This document shows positions 9,301-19,204 of a DNA stretch of 60,589 nucleotides, piece after piece; within the stretch, counting starts at the first letter, position 1; every line of letters starts with the position of its first letter. Under the pieces are notes generated by a model that saw only the letters and a program-made list of their open reading frames with translations, was not told where the DNA came from and ran no database searches. The position numbers and the translations under genes are program-made. This DNA is from a virus: positions 1-60,589 of the IMG/VR virus record IMGVR_UViG_3300008120_000040. One strand, written 5' to 3'.

Positions 9301-12300
9301 GTGCTCCAAATCCTCTAGATGTAGTCAACATTGCATCAGCTAAGGCTCCAGTTGCACCAGCCTCTGTAAACAGCTTTCTAACTGAAGTTTGGTTTTCAAT
9401 GCCTAAAAGTTTTATATTCTTATATGCATTTTTTAATTTATTTATAATGCCTGTATTTGATACAGACTCTTGCGCTCTTGTGGTCGCATTCATATTGTAT
9501 TCAAAAGAAGATATAGCATCTGCTTCTGTTCTAGCATTCTCTTTAGCTGTTTGTTTAGCTGACTTTCTAGTTTTACCTTCTGCTTTTTCAAGTTGTAAAG
9601 AACCTTCATTTTTAGTTACAACTACACCAGCCTTTCCAAATGAGTTATCTTTTTTTACTGTTGCATTATCTCCAAGTAAATCAGAAACATATTCAACTAA
9701 CTCGTTACCATCAAAACCTTTCTGATATACATCTGTAATACCACCAGCTTCTTTTCTCTTAATTATAGCAGACTTAGGCTCTGGCCCTTTCTCTGCATTC
9801 TTAGCTAGATTAATATCACCAGTCCATCCTCTAGAAGAAATTATTGCACTTCCTCCGTTATTAAGCTTATTATATATATCCTTAACTATTGCATCTCTAA
9901 TATCTTTAGGTACTACATTAAGTACATTTAAACTTACAACAGCATCGTATGTTTTATTTATATCAGCACTGCTAGTAAATGCTGGCTGTTTTTTACCTTT
10001 CCATCTTTCTGGATTTGGCTCAAAAGATTCAACATTAGGAACTATATCAGACATAGCATCAGAACCTAATCCTAATCCAGCACCATAATCTAAAATAGAC
10101 TTAGCACCTAAAGACTTTGCTATATTAGCAGCCTTTACATAGCTTCCAGTTGTAGTAGCAACTTGAGTAGTGCCACTTGACCTATCTGACTTTATACCAT
10201 TATCTACCTGAAGCGCCATTGAAGAGCTTAGTTTAACAATAGGCTGAGCACCCATAGCAGACTTAGCTGCTTGTGGCTTAGCTCTTTGTCCTAATGGCGT
10301 TTGGTTTGCTTCTTTAGAAGCTGGAACAAAATCAGGAGCAATTTTTCTTACATCGTAAAAATCTTCAAATATTCCTATAGGTTGACCTGTAACAATAAAT
10401 GGATAAGACGGATGATTCTTAAATCTATCGTCTGTTCTAGTATCTATAATTGGGCTATTCTTATCTATTTGTATAGCAGCTACAATATCACCATAGTCTG
10501 CATTTTTAAGCATTGGCTCATTTGATATTTCAAGCGCTGTTTCTAGTCTTGGTATCCCAAAATTCTTTTCTGTAAATGCGCTAAACACTTTCTTTGTAAA
10601 TCCGCCTCTTTGGTCATAGCTAAACTTACCAGCTCCTTCTATTGGCATTAATCCATCTAAATCAGATAAAGATTCAATGCTTGTCTTTTTCCCTTTATCG
10701 GCAAGTAGTTGTCTAAATGTTACTCCAGTTGATACGTTAGTATCCAACTTTGCATCAAGATATTTAACTAAATCTTTTTCTGGAACACCTTTATCTACTG
10801 CATTGTAAAACTCTCCCATCATATATCCATAGAAGTCATAACTTCCAGTAATACCCTCTTCTTTCTGTGACATGATAAGACCAATGCCATCACTTTCTTT
10901 TGCTCTATTTAAAAACTTCTGAGCAGCAGCTTTCGTTGTAAATGCCCATACTCCAGTACCATCTTGGTAAGAGTATGCAACACCACCATTAAACTCATGA
11001 ACGTATCCACTAGGTGATTTAACGATAGCTGATATAGCCTTGTCTGCAGCAAATATAAATGCGTTTGCACCATCAAGGTCATTCATTGTTATAAATCTCA
11101 AAGACTTCTCGTCAAAGTTTCTTTCTGCTATCTCTAAGTTTAATCCTTCTTTATTTACCTTTCTACCATTTGGCTGTATGCCACCTGCATTAATCTTTAT
11201 TGGGTTAGATGTCAATCCAGCCTCTGTAGCAGAACCACTTGTCTCGCTAACTATCACCACTTCACGTCCAGTCTGGAACGCTTCTTTAATCTTAGCAGCA
11301 ACAGCCTTTAAGTCATCTATAGATTGTATATCTGAATTGAATCCAATAATTTCTAAGAATCCTTTAATTACATCAAGGATATTATTCATCACAATAGGCT
11401 GGTCTGCTGGTAATTCAATTTGTCCATCAGCAACTCTTGCTATAAATTCTACAATAGCTTCTGATTTCACTGTATCATCACCATACTTTGCATACCCATC
11501 ACCAAAAGCAAGTACATCCATAACACCATCAACAGATTCACTTAGGTTTCTAAGCTGGTCATACATTTGACCAACAGCCTCTGAATTCTGTTGTGCAATC
11601 ATGTTAATGATAGGATGTGCTCCTTCATGGAATATTGTAGAAGTCTTATTCTTTTTGCCAAGCACTTCTCCATTTAGATATATAGTATTATTGACTCTAT
11701 CAAATGCTCCATTAGAAGCTCTATAATCACCTTCCTTATCCTTACTTACGCTATATCCATTATCAATTTCTTGCTGTATTAGTATGTCCCCGTATTGCTG
11801 AGCAGATGGGACTACTACTACTTTAACACCTGGATTAATAGACTTAAGAGCAGAAACTACATTTGATGCATAGTTTATAATCCTATCTCCAAATGTTTTA
11901 GGGTTTTCTACTGTAGATGTATCTGCATTTTGTGCATCTACTACTACTATTTGTCCTTGCGTTTTGCTGCCGAAATTGCGATAGCGATTATCTGGTTCAT
12001 TGGTCGCTTGGTCTTGCTGGCCTTCAATTCCCTCACGTTGGATGATATTGCCTTCTGGAGTGATTTCTTGCTGCTGGTCTGTGCTTTCTTGAGTGGCATA
12101 TTGTTTGTTTTTAATGTTTAATCCTGTCTTGTCGTCAACCTCTTCAAATAATGGGTCTTCTGATACTTGCGCTCTAGCGATACGACCATTAACATCTTGT
12201 AACTCTGCATTTAACGCAGCAAGTGCTGGTAGGTCTGTTTCTGGAGTATTAGCTATTTTTTGTTGTATACCTTCTGCTTTTATAGTTAATCCAGCAACTG

Positions 12301-13837
12301 TAGGAACAGCATCTTGATTAGATACCATCACCTTGCCTTTTGCTTCTCTGAATTTATCTATGTCTTCAACAGACTTCTTAGCAGTACCTTCTGGAACTAA
12401 ACCTGATTGCTCCATAGCAACCATGTTATTATATATAGTCTGATTATCTAAATTTGATATAGCGTTATAAGCATATGACTTTACATACTTAGGAACAGCT
12501 ATAGCACCACCGACAGCAGCAAATCCTAGCTGAGTTAAAAACTCTGCCTTAAACTGCTCTTCAGCTGCTTCATCTGAACCACCTCTAATCTTTTCCATGG
12601 AATATGCAACAGCGCCATCTAAAGTGCCAGATAAGGATAATTCCTTGCCATTTGCGGCAGCATCTTTTAAGAATGCCTTAGTTGCTTGTCCAAAAGATTT
12701 AAGCTCTCTAGCGGGCTTTATTTCAGAAAACTTCTTTAATATTTTACTACCTAAGTATTGACTAACAACACCCTCTGCAGCTCCAGTCATCAAAGACACT
12801 TTGCTGTTCCAAAAGTTATTAGCAACCTCATATGCATCATCATCGGATAAACCGCTTTGTTTTGCTTTTTGGAATGCTTGATTTTTGCTATCAAATTGTT
12901 GTCTTTTAGCTTGAACCGCACCGACAACTGCTGGAGATAAAAATTGCCCAAGTCCTGGGATTGTACTAACAGCTATACCAGTTCCAATATCTGGAACTAC
13001 ACCACCCATCATACCAGCTGTTTCAGCTCCGAATCCTCTTCTTTCTGTTTGTATTGTACCAAGGTCTTTGTCTCTTGGCATTTCTGTATATCTTACCTTA
13101 TTAGGCTTTCCAGCCTCTCCTATAGTAGTTAACTGAACTCGCTTATTGCCTTTCATAAAAGCTATCTGCTCGTCCTTATCCATCATATCAAATCCTTCTA
13201 CTTCTTTGTTTGTATTAATTGTAGCGTTAAATCCATCTAAAAAACTAGCTATCTTGCCATCTATTACATTCTTAAGTACTGGAAACCCTTTATCATCTTT
13301 GGCTAATCTTAATTCTCCAGCTTTGAATCTAGATAAAAAATCTTCTCTCTTCTGTGTAATAAATACATCTCTCATTGGCATATCAGCTGATAACTGATTA
13401 GCATATATTTTAGCCTGATTATCTACAGCTATAAGAGCATTATCATATGTATTTATGTTTGACTTAGACTTTTGTAATCCTAGGTCTGCAGGTTTTTCTG
13501 TAACCTTTGCATCTTTTTTAACTACTGGAATTGGCTGTTTTTCAGACACCTGAGCAGTTGTTGGCATTGCACCTTTAGCAACATCTTCCATTGTAAAAGA
13601 AGTCTTAGGAGCTGGCTGTTTAACTTCTGCTTTTTGAGCAGGAAGTTGTCCTGCCATGGCTGCTCTAAATACTGGCTTTAAAGAAGTTGCCCCCTTTCTA
13701 AGCGTATTCATGTAGTTAGCTTTTAACAGCTCTCCAACACTAGAATACCCTGTTCTTCTATCTTTTGGATTAGTAGGGCCTTGAGAATTATCTTCGCTAT
13801 TGAAATTAACGGTTTCGTCTGTAGTATTTTCAGCCAT
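6389..13837 (-). CDS. Giant polyvalent internal virion protein with zincin-like, methyltransferase-like and LPD38-like parts (2482 aa)
   Basis: 2482 residues, the largest gene. The N-terminus is disordered and polar; residues about 280-460 have Gly/Ala-rich helices. A metallopeptidase-like HEGAH motif lies at residues 737-741 (STIFHEGAHPIINMIA). Residues about 880-1200 resemble a polyvalent-protein domain of unknown function. Residues about 1225-1400 look like a class I SAM methyltransferase (SILDYGAGLGLGSD, then YDAVVSLNVLNVV and GGSAIISSRGW). A coiled-coil stretch follows, then an LPD38-like end (about 1700-2280) with SRLIIYLNSTVQTGVSVINQ and MDMPWEDDEEKKKKK. Such proteins sit inside capsids and are ejected into the cell, as T7 gp16 is. 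It follows two other likely internal proteins. Enzyme activities are inferred from motifs only. Confidence 0.85.
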   Translation of the reverse strand: MAENTTDETVNFNSEDNSQGPTNPKDRRTGYSSVGELLKANYMNTLRKGATSLKPVFRAAMAGQLPAQKAEVKQPAPKTSFTMEDVAKGAMPTTAQVSEKQPIPVVKKDAKVTEKPADLGLQKSKSNINTYDNALIAVDNQAKIYANQLSADMPMRDVFITQKREDFLSRFKAGELRLAKDDKGFPVLKNVIDGKIASFLDGFNATINTNKEVEGFDMMDKDEQIAFMKGNKRVQLTTIGEAGKPNKVRYTEMPRDKDLGTIQTERRGFGAETAGMMGGVVPDIGTGIAVSTIPGLGQFLSPAVVGAVQAKRQQFDSKNQAFQKAKQSGLSDDDAYEVANNFWNSKVSLMTGAAEGVVSQYLGSKILKKFSEIKPARELKSFGQATKAFLKDAAANGKELSLSGTLDGAVAYSMEKIRGGSDEAAEEQFKAEFLTQLGFAAVGGAIAVPKYVKSYAYNAISNLDNQTIYNNMVAMEQSGLVPEGTAKKSVEDIDKFREAKGKVMVSNQDAVPTVAGLTIKAEGIQQKIANTPETDLPALAALNAELQDVNGRIARAQVSEDPLFEEVDDKTGLNIKNKQYATQESTDQQQEITPEGNIIQREGIEGQQDQATNEPDNRYRNFGSKTQGQIVVVDAQNADTSTVENPKTFGDRIINYASNVVSALKSINPGVKVVVVPSAQQYGDILIQQEIDNGYSVSKDKEGDYRASNGAFDRVNNTIYLNGEVLGKKNKTSTIFHEGAHPIINMIAQQNSEAVGQMYDQLRNLSESVDGVMDVLAFGDGYAKYGDDTVKSEAIVEFIARVADGQIELPADQPIVMNNILDVIKGFLEIIGFNSDIQSIDDLKAVAAKIKEAFQTGREVVIVSETSGSATEAGLTSNPIKINAGGIQPNGRKVNKEGLNLEIAERNFDEKSLRFITMNDLDGANAFIFAADKAISAIVKSPSGYVHEFNGGVAYSYQDGTGVWAFTTKAAAQKFLNRAKESDGIGLIMSQKEEGITGSYDFYGYMMGEFYNAVDKGVPEKDLVKYLDAKLDTNVSTGVTFRQLLADKGKKTSIESLSDLDGLMPIEGAGKFSYDQRGGFTKKVFSAFTEKNFGIPRLETALEISNEPMLKNADYGDIVAAIQIDKNSPIIDTRTDDRFKNHPSYPFIVTGQPIGIFEDFYDVRKIAPDFVPASKEANQTPLGQRAKPQAAKSAMGAQPIVKLSSSMALQVDNGIKSDRSSGTTQVATTTGSYVKAANIAKSLGAKSILDYGAGLGLGSDAMSDIVPNVESFEPNPERWKGKKQPAFTSSADINKTYDAVVSLNVLNVVPKDIRDAIVKDIYNKLNNGGSAIISSRGWTGDINLAKNAEKGPEPKSAIIKRKEAGGITDVYQKGFDGNELVEYVSDLLGDNATVKKDNSFGKAGVVVTKNEGSLQLEKAEGKTRKSAKQTAKENARTEADAISSFEYNMNATTRAQESVSNTGIINKLKNAYKNIKLLGIENQTSVRKLFTEAGATGALADAMLTTSRGFGAQAALATEDVIDAVYKGLSDKKDLSFGEGKIKFSEVDLLNQIMNMRRVVAVQNMVQDKFNELQAMRAQMKKLRSKAKKEALQVKIDAAVEYLEDRKVLGKKYNPQKKETTEYLQNYQVGSTIDANGNKVPYNAGMASKQLETIESAYPEFEKLNERADKMFDTYRNIMKEKLDNGLVSKETYDMYIKYDYVPISYIDKILKEQDPDYARVMSKNPNQLRKSVLSGGADGDILTDYEAIFQVFATGHYKNVSNNRAATQLANFAEQNPNNGLVEIARPVVDEDGDVVLDKDGNPVYKTAPEGMSYVFFYQNGQRNAILVTDEIADQWNARYSQSDEINILANITFASLTQKLLTGKNPGFGIFQMIALDPLTAAVATDVFSPSVPVAYAQIALGGVDTVGWKGSIKQVIGRGDKYRLAAKWGAFTEMNAGRELETSLLSKDIVDGTGYEKLINTASQYSSKPIEFIDKLIDKTGLGKVSDVTEKATRLIIFDRARKVFEERFEKENKRKPSKAELDEIYAMAAHEARRSSDFARGGSLVKPASRLIIYLNSTVQTGVSVINQIKKNPARAMYQMGEMLAIGGLLTAYSAGVMDMPWEDDEEKKKKKAAWDSLSEYQKLNYLNIYVGGDAPERQFIKVPMPPVFKNFWVAAMMGFESKRSKNIYTIADYLAAISNANPFGDITEIPAKLPPGAAALLAYNNLDIFTKKQIVTDEAGIPDDYEGAMDEAVGGVYKKIGSLTGTSPARLQAAGQKIYGQPERNPLIYIPKIAFETAVELATGAPITLKEGLEKDWKGAILNGLSLQKRLFAGTPNYYQTRIMMDYEEIDFLKSKAHAALMNKDTKMYDKYNADIASKNKEIQGTLNVVNKNYPSLYERLVKESANKAGGLKYDLSPNVAKATTDKYIKQNYDQQVYEAYRINDPKTRAKYIYDKAKEMDKKESQEYFDILYKLRIMNADNPTGIQYMKILKTENK

Positions 13838-13859
13838 ATTAACGTATGAATTATATACG

Positions 13860-13867
13860 CAAATCTA
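13860..13867 (-). promoter_or_regulatory. TAGATTTG -7 box
   Basis: The minus strand reads TAGATTTGCG, matching TAnnTTTG, 22 bases before the ATG of the giant internal protein at 13837. It lies in the 51-base gap after the preceding gene. Confidence 0.55.
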
Positions 13868-13888
13868 AGATTTTTTGGCTAGATATTC

Positions 13889-15118
13889 CTATTGAGGAGC
13901 CATGATTGTTCCTGGCTGGTAACCTCTTCTCTGATAGAAGCTAATCATTGCATTCTGAGCAGCAGTTATTTCAGCCTTTGTAAAGCCCATGTCAGCAAGC
14001 TCATCTTCACTGTATAACTCACCACCAGTCTGTACTAGGAAGTTTAACATAGACGCACTAGCTTGTTTGTTTTTACCTAAAGCCTTCTGTCTTGCAATAG
14101 CTAATCTATCTAAAGTAGCTTTATCCTTCATATTAAGGTTAAGGCCTTTAAGTTTAGCGTCAAACTCTTTCATAGATACATATGTACCTAAAGTATTTCT
14201 ATCTAAATAACCTCTAGTTGCAGATATAACCATTGCTGGAGTTGCTTTTGCAATATCTCCATTAAGCTCAGGATATGCTGTAAGTATTTTATCTGCAGTA
14301 TTTTTAGCAAGCTTTTGCTTTATTAAAGAATCTTCATCTGTAGCTGTACTTTGTATTGATGATATCAATTGATTTTTTTGTGCCGTAGCTGCATTTTTTA
14401 TCCTTGCATCAGCTCCTAGTGCTTGATTTATTCTACCTAAAACAGCATAAGGGTCTTTCATTGAAAACTTTTCTCTTTCTGGAACAGATATCTCCTGATA
14501 TCCTGGTTTATTAGGCTCTCCTAGTGGCACCTTAAATGCTTCAGATTTAGTATACTCACCTTTGTTATCCTTTATACCAACAAGTGTTCTATCTAATTCT
14601 GCTAAATCTCTCTCATTTGCCTCAAATTCATAAGCAGTTGGCGCTTTTAATTCGTCAAAGTTTATCTTATCTATTGGCTGTGTTTTTAGTTTAATGATAT
14701 CTCTATTCATATCATCTGGAAGCGCATATCCAGTAGCAGTCATTCTATCAGCATATTTAACTAGACCATCTAAAACAGAACCAGCCATAGCAGAATCTGT
14801 ATAAACCTTATTTAACTTCCCTTTAACAGCATCAAGTTCTGCTTTTTTTGCAGCAAGGTCACTAGGTTTTACTCTACGTCTATTCATCTTAGAATATTCT
14901 ATAGCAGTATTTCTGTAATTATCAAACTCGCTAGCAAACAAAGGAATATCCTTTGACATTATTTTATTAGTATCATAAGTGCTTTTAAAGTCGTCTATTT
15001 CTTTTCTTACGATTTGCTCTTGCTGCATTCTCATGTTTGCAGCCTGCTCTAAACCACGAGCAATACCTTGTCCTAGTCCAGAAAAATCAATGCCTTGTGT
15101 ATAGAAATTTAATGCCAT
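13889..15118 (-). CDS. Internal virion protein, helical (409 aa)
   Basis: 409 residues, nearly all predicted helical, with no membrane segment. It begins MALNFYTQGIDFSGLGQGIARGLEQAANMRMQQEQ, typical of podovirus internal or ejection proteins that start with a short Gly-rich amphipathic stretch. Repeated Lys/Ala/Asp-rich helices follow (KAELDAVKGKLNKVY, then SMLNFLVQTGGELYSEDELA). It lies between a Gly/Ala-rich protein and the giant polyvalent protein, the order seen for the T7 gp14-15-16 set and for crAss-like cargo genes. The role is inferred from order and composition. Confidence 0.7.
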   Translation of the reverse strand: MALNFYTQGIDFSGLGQGIARGLEQAANMRMQQEQIVRKEIDDFKSTYDTNKIMSKDIPLFASEFDNYRNTAIEYSKMNRRRVKPSDLAAKKAELDAVKGKLNKVYTDSAMAGSVLDGLVKYADRMTATGYALPDDMNRDIIKLKTQPIDKINFDELKAPTAYEFEANERDLAELDRTLVGIKDNKGEYTKSEAFKVPLGEPNKPGYQEISVPEREKFSMKDPYAVLGRINQALGADARIKNAATAQKNQLISSIQSTATDEDSLIKQKLAKNTADKILTAYPELNGDIAKATPAMVISATRGYLDRNTLGTYVSMKEFDAKLKGLNLNMKDKATLDRLAIARQKALGKNKQASASMLNFLVQTGGELYSEDELADMGFTKAEITAAQNAMISFYQRRGYQPGTIMAPQ

Positions 15119-15141
15119 TATGGTTATTTATATTTTATTTA

Positions 15142-15747
15142 TTATTTTCCTCCACCAGCTAAAGCCGCTCCAGCAATAGAGCCAGCAGCGCCAAGTATTC
15201 CACTTAATGTTTGTGCTCTTCTAGCTTTTTTAGCAGCAAGTTCGTTATATATAGCTTCTGTTTTATATTTCTGAAGTTCGCTTTGAGCTTGACCAAATTG
15301 CATTCCAGTTTGGATGCCCATCATTTGATTTTCTCTTTTCATCATTGCATCTTGTGCAGCAAGTCTTAATGCCATATCATTTGAACTAGCATATAAACCA
15401 GGAGCTCCAGCCAATAAAGAACGTTTGCTTCTTAATGCTCCAAGCCCAGCAGCTTGCATTCTAGCTCCTTCTTGAATAGCCAATTGCTTTGATGCAGCAT
15501 CCATTCCTTGTCCAGCCAATGCCTGAGACTGTTGATAAGCTGTCTGCATTTCTGGAGCTAAATTAAGATTTTGAATCCCTTTCATAGATTCTTCCATTTG
15601 CCTAGTTAATTTACTTTTCCCAAAAGCACCACTAGCTAGTAGACCTAATCCACCAGTGAGAACACCAGTTGCAATCTTACCTCCAGTTGTTTTTAAAAAA
15701 GGTTTTTTGCCTGAAGCAGTTTCTGCCGTATTTTGTTGTTGAGCCAT
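15142..15747 (-). CDS. Gly/Ala-rich internal or ejection protein (201 aa)
   Basis: 201 residues. Hydrophobic Gly/Ala-rich segments lie at residues about 22-42 (GGKIATGVLTGGLGLLASGA) and 183-201 (ILGAAGSIAGAALAGGGK). A Gln/Met/Ala-rich helical core sits between them (QEGARMQAAGLGALRSKR). This pattern matches small podovirus ejection proteins such as T7 gp14, which insert into host membranes. It is the first of three consecutive likely internal virion genes and starts one base after the tail hub gene ends. Confidence 0.72.
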   Translation of the reverse strand: MAQQQNTAETASGKKPFLKTTGGKIATGVLTGGLGLLASGAFGKSKLTRQMEESMKGIQNLNLAPEMQTAYQQSQALAGQGMDAASKQLAIQEGARMQAAGLGALRSKRSLLAGAPGLYASSNDMALRLAAQDAMMKRENQMMGIQTGMQFGQAQSELQKYKTEAIYNELAAKKARRAQTLSGILGAAGSIAGAALAGGGK

Positions 15748-15748
15748 T

Positions 15749-18700
15749 TTATCTATTGTTTAAAGGTTGTAATATTCCTAATTCTGCGTAATACAAATCT
15801 ACTAAGTTTTGCGGATTTGTAGCTTTTAAGTTCAATTCAAGCCATGAACCCCTCAGCACCTTGCCCTCATATAATCCACCAGTGCTGTTTATATCTCTTT
15901 TAAAAGACGCATGATATTTATCATCTTTCATCTTAAAGTCGGTACTTAACAGCTTTGAATTGTTATTCATATTGGTAACAATGTCGCTAGTTAAAGGGGC
16001 TACCCATGTTGTGTTACCCAATGTAGTAAGCGTATTATAATGCTTTTTTATATTAGGAGATTGATTAAATACAAGCTTTATAGAAGGAGTTTGCTGAACT
16101 CCATAAAAGTTAGCATAGGCTGTTGTATTATTATGAACCCATAATTCTCCAGATTTCCATGATATAATTACATTGCCAGCAACAGTAATCCATTCTGGGT
16201 TGTAGTCATAAAAAGCGCTATATGCATTCCTAGGCTCAGAGAATCCAAATGTATAATCAGGAATAGTGCTTCCACTTCCTTGCATAACGGTTATAAACTC
16301 TTCTTCAAATGCATCATAAACACCTAATACTTTAGCATATCCGCCATTACCAAACTTATCTGCATTATTTGTTTTTTGATACTTTGTAATCTTATCTGTA
16401 AGGAAAAAGTGAGCTTTATATGTTTCACTTATAGAAGTAATGCCGTCTGTAGATAATCTTACTTGACATCCCAAAACAGGGTCTGTAAAGTAATCTGCAT
16501 TTGCAGAAGAAGCTAAAGAACAGAATTGCTCTCCTATACCATATTCTCCTTGATAATATTGTATCTTATTTAATACCTGTGTACTTTGAGAAACAACACT
16601 TCCGCCATCTGCTGTTTGTAATACGTTTTGGTCTATAGGAACTATCCCGCATGCTCTGCTTTGGAATACTCTTAATTGTTGACCTCTTGACTTAAGTCTT
16701 TGAATATCTCCTTTTTGTCTATCGTATTCATCAATGTTTTCAGCAGCAAATCTATTTGTATTATTGATATTAGTTCCTTGCTCGTATTCCCCAGAGTATC
16801 TTATAAGAGTTGGGTAGTATGTTTCTTTAGCGTAGTCATCTATAACAAAAGTCCTACCATTGCCATCCACTTTAGAAGCGAACTTATCTGAAACAGACAT
16901 ATCTATAACATAGTGATTATTGCTTCGTTGTCTATTATATACATCTCCTCTATAAAAAGTATATTTAGCTGGTCTAACTCCAGCTCCTATTATTTGATTC
17001 TGTCCAGACCCTTCATGTACAAGATTACTATTAGCATCTGTTATAATAGAGTAATTTTCTCCAAACTCATAATAAAATTGGTCGTTTATATTTGAGTTAT
17101 AAAAAGGAGTATATGGCTCTATATAATAAGTGCTAGTTGATGTATCCCAACTTGACATTAAATCAGCAGAATATTGAATTTTTAACCAATATCCAACCGC
17201 TGAATCTCCTTCTGGACTAACAGTCAATACATCTAGTATTGGTAAGTCTTTTAAAAGCGTTGTATTTGAATTCAAAATACCATATATCTTCACACGGTCT
17301 CCTTTTACATATTGATATGCTGGGTATCCGTTTTTATTTGCGTTGTATGTACTTATATCCATATAGGCAAAATCAGCATCTTTATGAAGCTTATTTGTAG
17401 TAGCCCATACAAAGTTAGATACTGTTAAATTTTTAGTTCTTACAAATGAGAATGTCTTAGCCCAAGATGGAGGTGCATGATTAATTTCAAAATTAATATT
17501 AGGATTATTAATAGTAGCTATACCTATATTAGCAGATGATAATTGAGGAGTGATAACCTTCATTGAATCGTTAGTAACAACTCCATTTGTAATACCAAAT
17601 TCATCAAAATAAACAATTCCAAACTTATAAGTTGAACTATGTTTATATGCCGATATATTTACATCTGTAGGTGTTGAAGTTGAAGTTAAGTCAACATAAT
17701 AAGTACCTACAACATCCCATGTTATTTTAATTGCTCCAGGTAAATAAGTTATTAATATACCATTAGTTCCGCTATCTGTCGCTGTTAATTTAGTTTCTGC
17801 ATCTATTACTGCTTTAAAGTAATTCTTTATATCAGTTAAAGTATTTCCAGAAGAAACTGTATATGAATAACCATATGTTTCTTCAAAAGTTTCTGCAGGG
17901 GAAACATTATCATTTGTAACTGTAACAGTTAAATTCAAATCAATTTTATCGCCTGTAGCAGGAACTCCACTAAATGTATACTTCCAGTTTCTTCCAAAGT
18001 CCTGAGCTAATACATCAAGTAATGCAGTAGGAGCTACTTGGTCAACCGTATTAGATACAGATAATGTTCCGCTAAATGTATTTCCTTCAAGTATACCACC
18101 ATAAGCAAGTATATTCCCATTCAATAACTCTTGAGTATTAGCCTTCTTAGGCACATAGTCAAAAAGCTGTAAACTTTCAGACTGACTTGCAAATGGATAC
18201 GTTCCATCATTATAAAAATTATACACTCTTGTTGCATCACTAGGCATATCCAATTTAATCTTGTCTAGCACGGCAACTATCATTCTATCTGAAAAAGTAA
18301 CTCCTATAGTTTCTCTTGCAGATATTTCTATTTTAGAACAGTCTAATGAGCCAGTGTTATATGTAACGCTAATTACATTGTTTTTTGTAGGGTCTGCATC
18401 AACAGTTAAATCACTAATATTTAATGGAGCAAATAATTTACTCCAAGGACTCCATGTAGATTTAGTATTATCCTTGTATACCCATCTATAACTAAACTGA
18501 AATAGTTTACTTCTTAAGTTGTTTGCTGCATCTGGACTATCTCCATATTGACATACAGGTGCTTTTGTTGGCATTTTTCTAGCAACCGTTAAGTAATCCT
18601 TCTTCCATGCTGTACCATAAGTTTTCCCAGAAATAGTAGCTTCTCTGATATTAAGCTTCATAGGTCTGTTTTTTCTATCAGTCCAATGAAGTACATCTCC

Positions 18701-18931
18701 ATCCTCTTCGGTTCTATAAAGTATATTAATAGATGCAATAGGGAACTTAGGGTCAAATCCAAATATATCTTCTTGGCTATCAACAAATGATATCAATAAT
18801 GGAGCTATGGTATTTGCCTTAACATCATAAGAATATATACCATGAAATCCTGCTGAGTTATAGTTAAAGTAAAATACCCTCTGCTTTAACTCGTCGTAAT
18901 GAGAACCTATACATTGATTTGTAGACGGCAT
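15749..18931 (-). CDS. crAss-like tail hub/stump protein (1060 aa)
   Basis: 1060 residues. It opens with NQCIGSHYDELKQRVFYFNY then AGFHGIYSYDVKANTIAPLL, the pattern that in crAss-like phages follows the GGMN...GN head of the large tail stump or muzzle protein. A long beta-rich body follows (ILYRTEEDGDVLHWTDRKNR, RPAKYTFYRGDVYNRQRSNN, DRQKGDIQRLKSRGQQLRVF). The expected N-terminal GVMNLDD module is missing here but occurs in the two genes upstream (22413-22604 and the start of 19205-22411), so the ancestral protein appears split. Identification is by remembered family pattern and gene order. Confidence 0.72.
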   Translation of the reverse strand: MPSTNQCIGSHYDELKQRVFYFNYNSAGFHGIYSYDVKANTIAPLLISFVDSQEDIFGFDPKFPIASINILYRTEEDGDVLHWTDRKNRPMKLNIREATISGKTYGTAWKKDYLTVARKMPTKAPVCQYGDSPDAANNLRSKLFQFSYRWVYKDNTKSTWSPWSKLFAPLNISDLTVDADPTKNNVISVTYNTGSLDCSKIEISARETIGVTFSDRMIVAVLDKIKLDMPSDATRVYNFYNDGTYPFASQSESLQLFDYVPKKANTQELLNGNILAYGGILEGNTFSGTLSVSNTVDQVAPTALLDVLAQDFGRNWKYTFSGVPATGDKIDLNLTVTVTNDNVSPAETFEETYGYSYTVSSGNTLTDIKNYFKAVIDAETKLTATDSGTNGILITYLPGAIKITWDVVGTYYVDLTSTSTPTDVNISAYKHSSTYKFGIVYFDEFGITNGVVTNDSMKVITPQLSSANIGIATINNPNINFEINHAPPSWAKTFSFVRTKNLTVSNFVWATTNKLHKDADFAYMDISTYNANKNGYPAYQYVKGDRVKIYGILNSNTTLLKDLPILDVLTVSPEGDSAVGYWLKIQYSADLMSSWDTSTSTYYIEPYTPFYNSNINDQFYYEFGENYSIITDANSNLVHEGSGQNQIIGAGVRPAKYTFYRGDVYNRQRSNNHYVIDMSVSDKFASKVDGNGRTFVIDDYAKETYYPTLIRYSGEYEQGTNINNTNRFAAENIDEYDRQKGDIQRLKSRGQQLRVFQSRACGIVPIDQNVLQTADGGSVVSQSTQVLNKIQYYQGEYGIGEQFCSLASSANADYFTDPVLGCQVRLSTDGITSISETYKAHFFLTDKITKYQKTNNADKFGNGGYAKVLGVYDAFEEEFITVMQGSGSTIPDYTFGFSEPRNAYSAFYDYNPEWITVAGNVIISWKSGELWVHNNTTAYANFYGVQQTPSIKLVFNQSPNIKKHYNTLTTLGNTTWVAPLTSDIVTNMNNNSKLLSTDFKMKDDKYHASFKRDINSTGGLYEGKVLRGSWLELNLKATNPQNLVDLYYAELGILQPLNNR

Positions 18932-18934
18932 TTA

Positions 18935-19171
18935 TTATGTTTTGAATCTTAGTGTAATAGAATTTGTACAGTATTCAGTACCTGACTGAACCTTTATTTG
19001 AAATGCTGTATCAGGAACATCGGTATATCTTATAGCAGTACCTACCGTGAAAGCAACAGCTGTTTTAGTCCATCCTGACACAACTGCGCCAGCTGTATCT
19101 AAAGCTGTTAATGTAAAGTTTCCCGTATCTAATCCTTTTGCTGAAAGCGTTACGTCTACTGTTTGAGCCAT
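18935..19171 (-). CDS. Small beta-rich virion protein (78 aa)
   Basis: 78 residues (MAQTVDVTLSAKGLDTGNFT ... CTNSITLRFKT), consistent with a single Ig-like or beta-sandwich domain with one Cys. It lies between the adhesin-like gene and the tail hub, 3 bases from the hub start, and has its own TATCTTTG box at 19193-19200. A decoration or tail accessory role is likely but not shown. Confidence 0.65.
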   Translation of the reverse strand: MAQTVDVTLSAKGLDTGNFTLTALDTAGAVVSGWTKTAVAFTVGTAIRYTDVPDTAFQIKVQSGTEYCTNSITLRFKT

Positions 19172-19192
19172 TTTAAATTGAATTTAATGATT

Positions 19193-19200
19193 CAAAGATA
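19193..19200 (-). promoter_or_regulatory. TATCTTTG -7 box
   Basis: The minus strand reads TATCTTTGAATC, matching TAnnTTTG, 21 bases before the ATG at 19171. It lies in the gap that follows the adhesin gene's stop. Confidence 0.5.
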
Positions 19201-19204
19201 CAAA

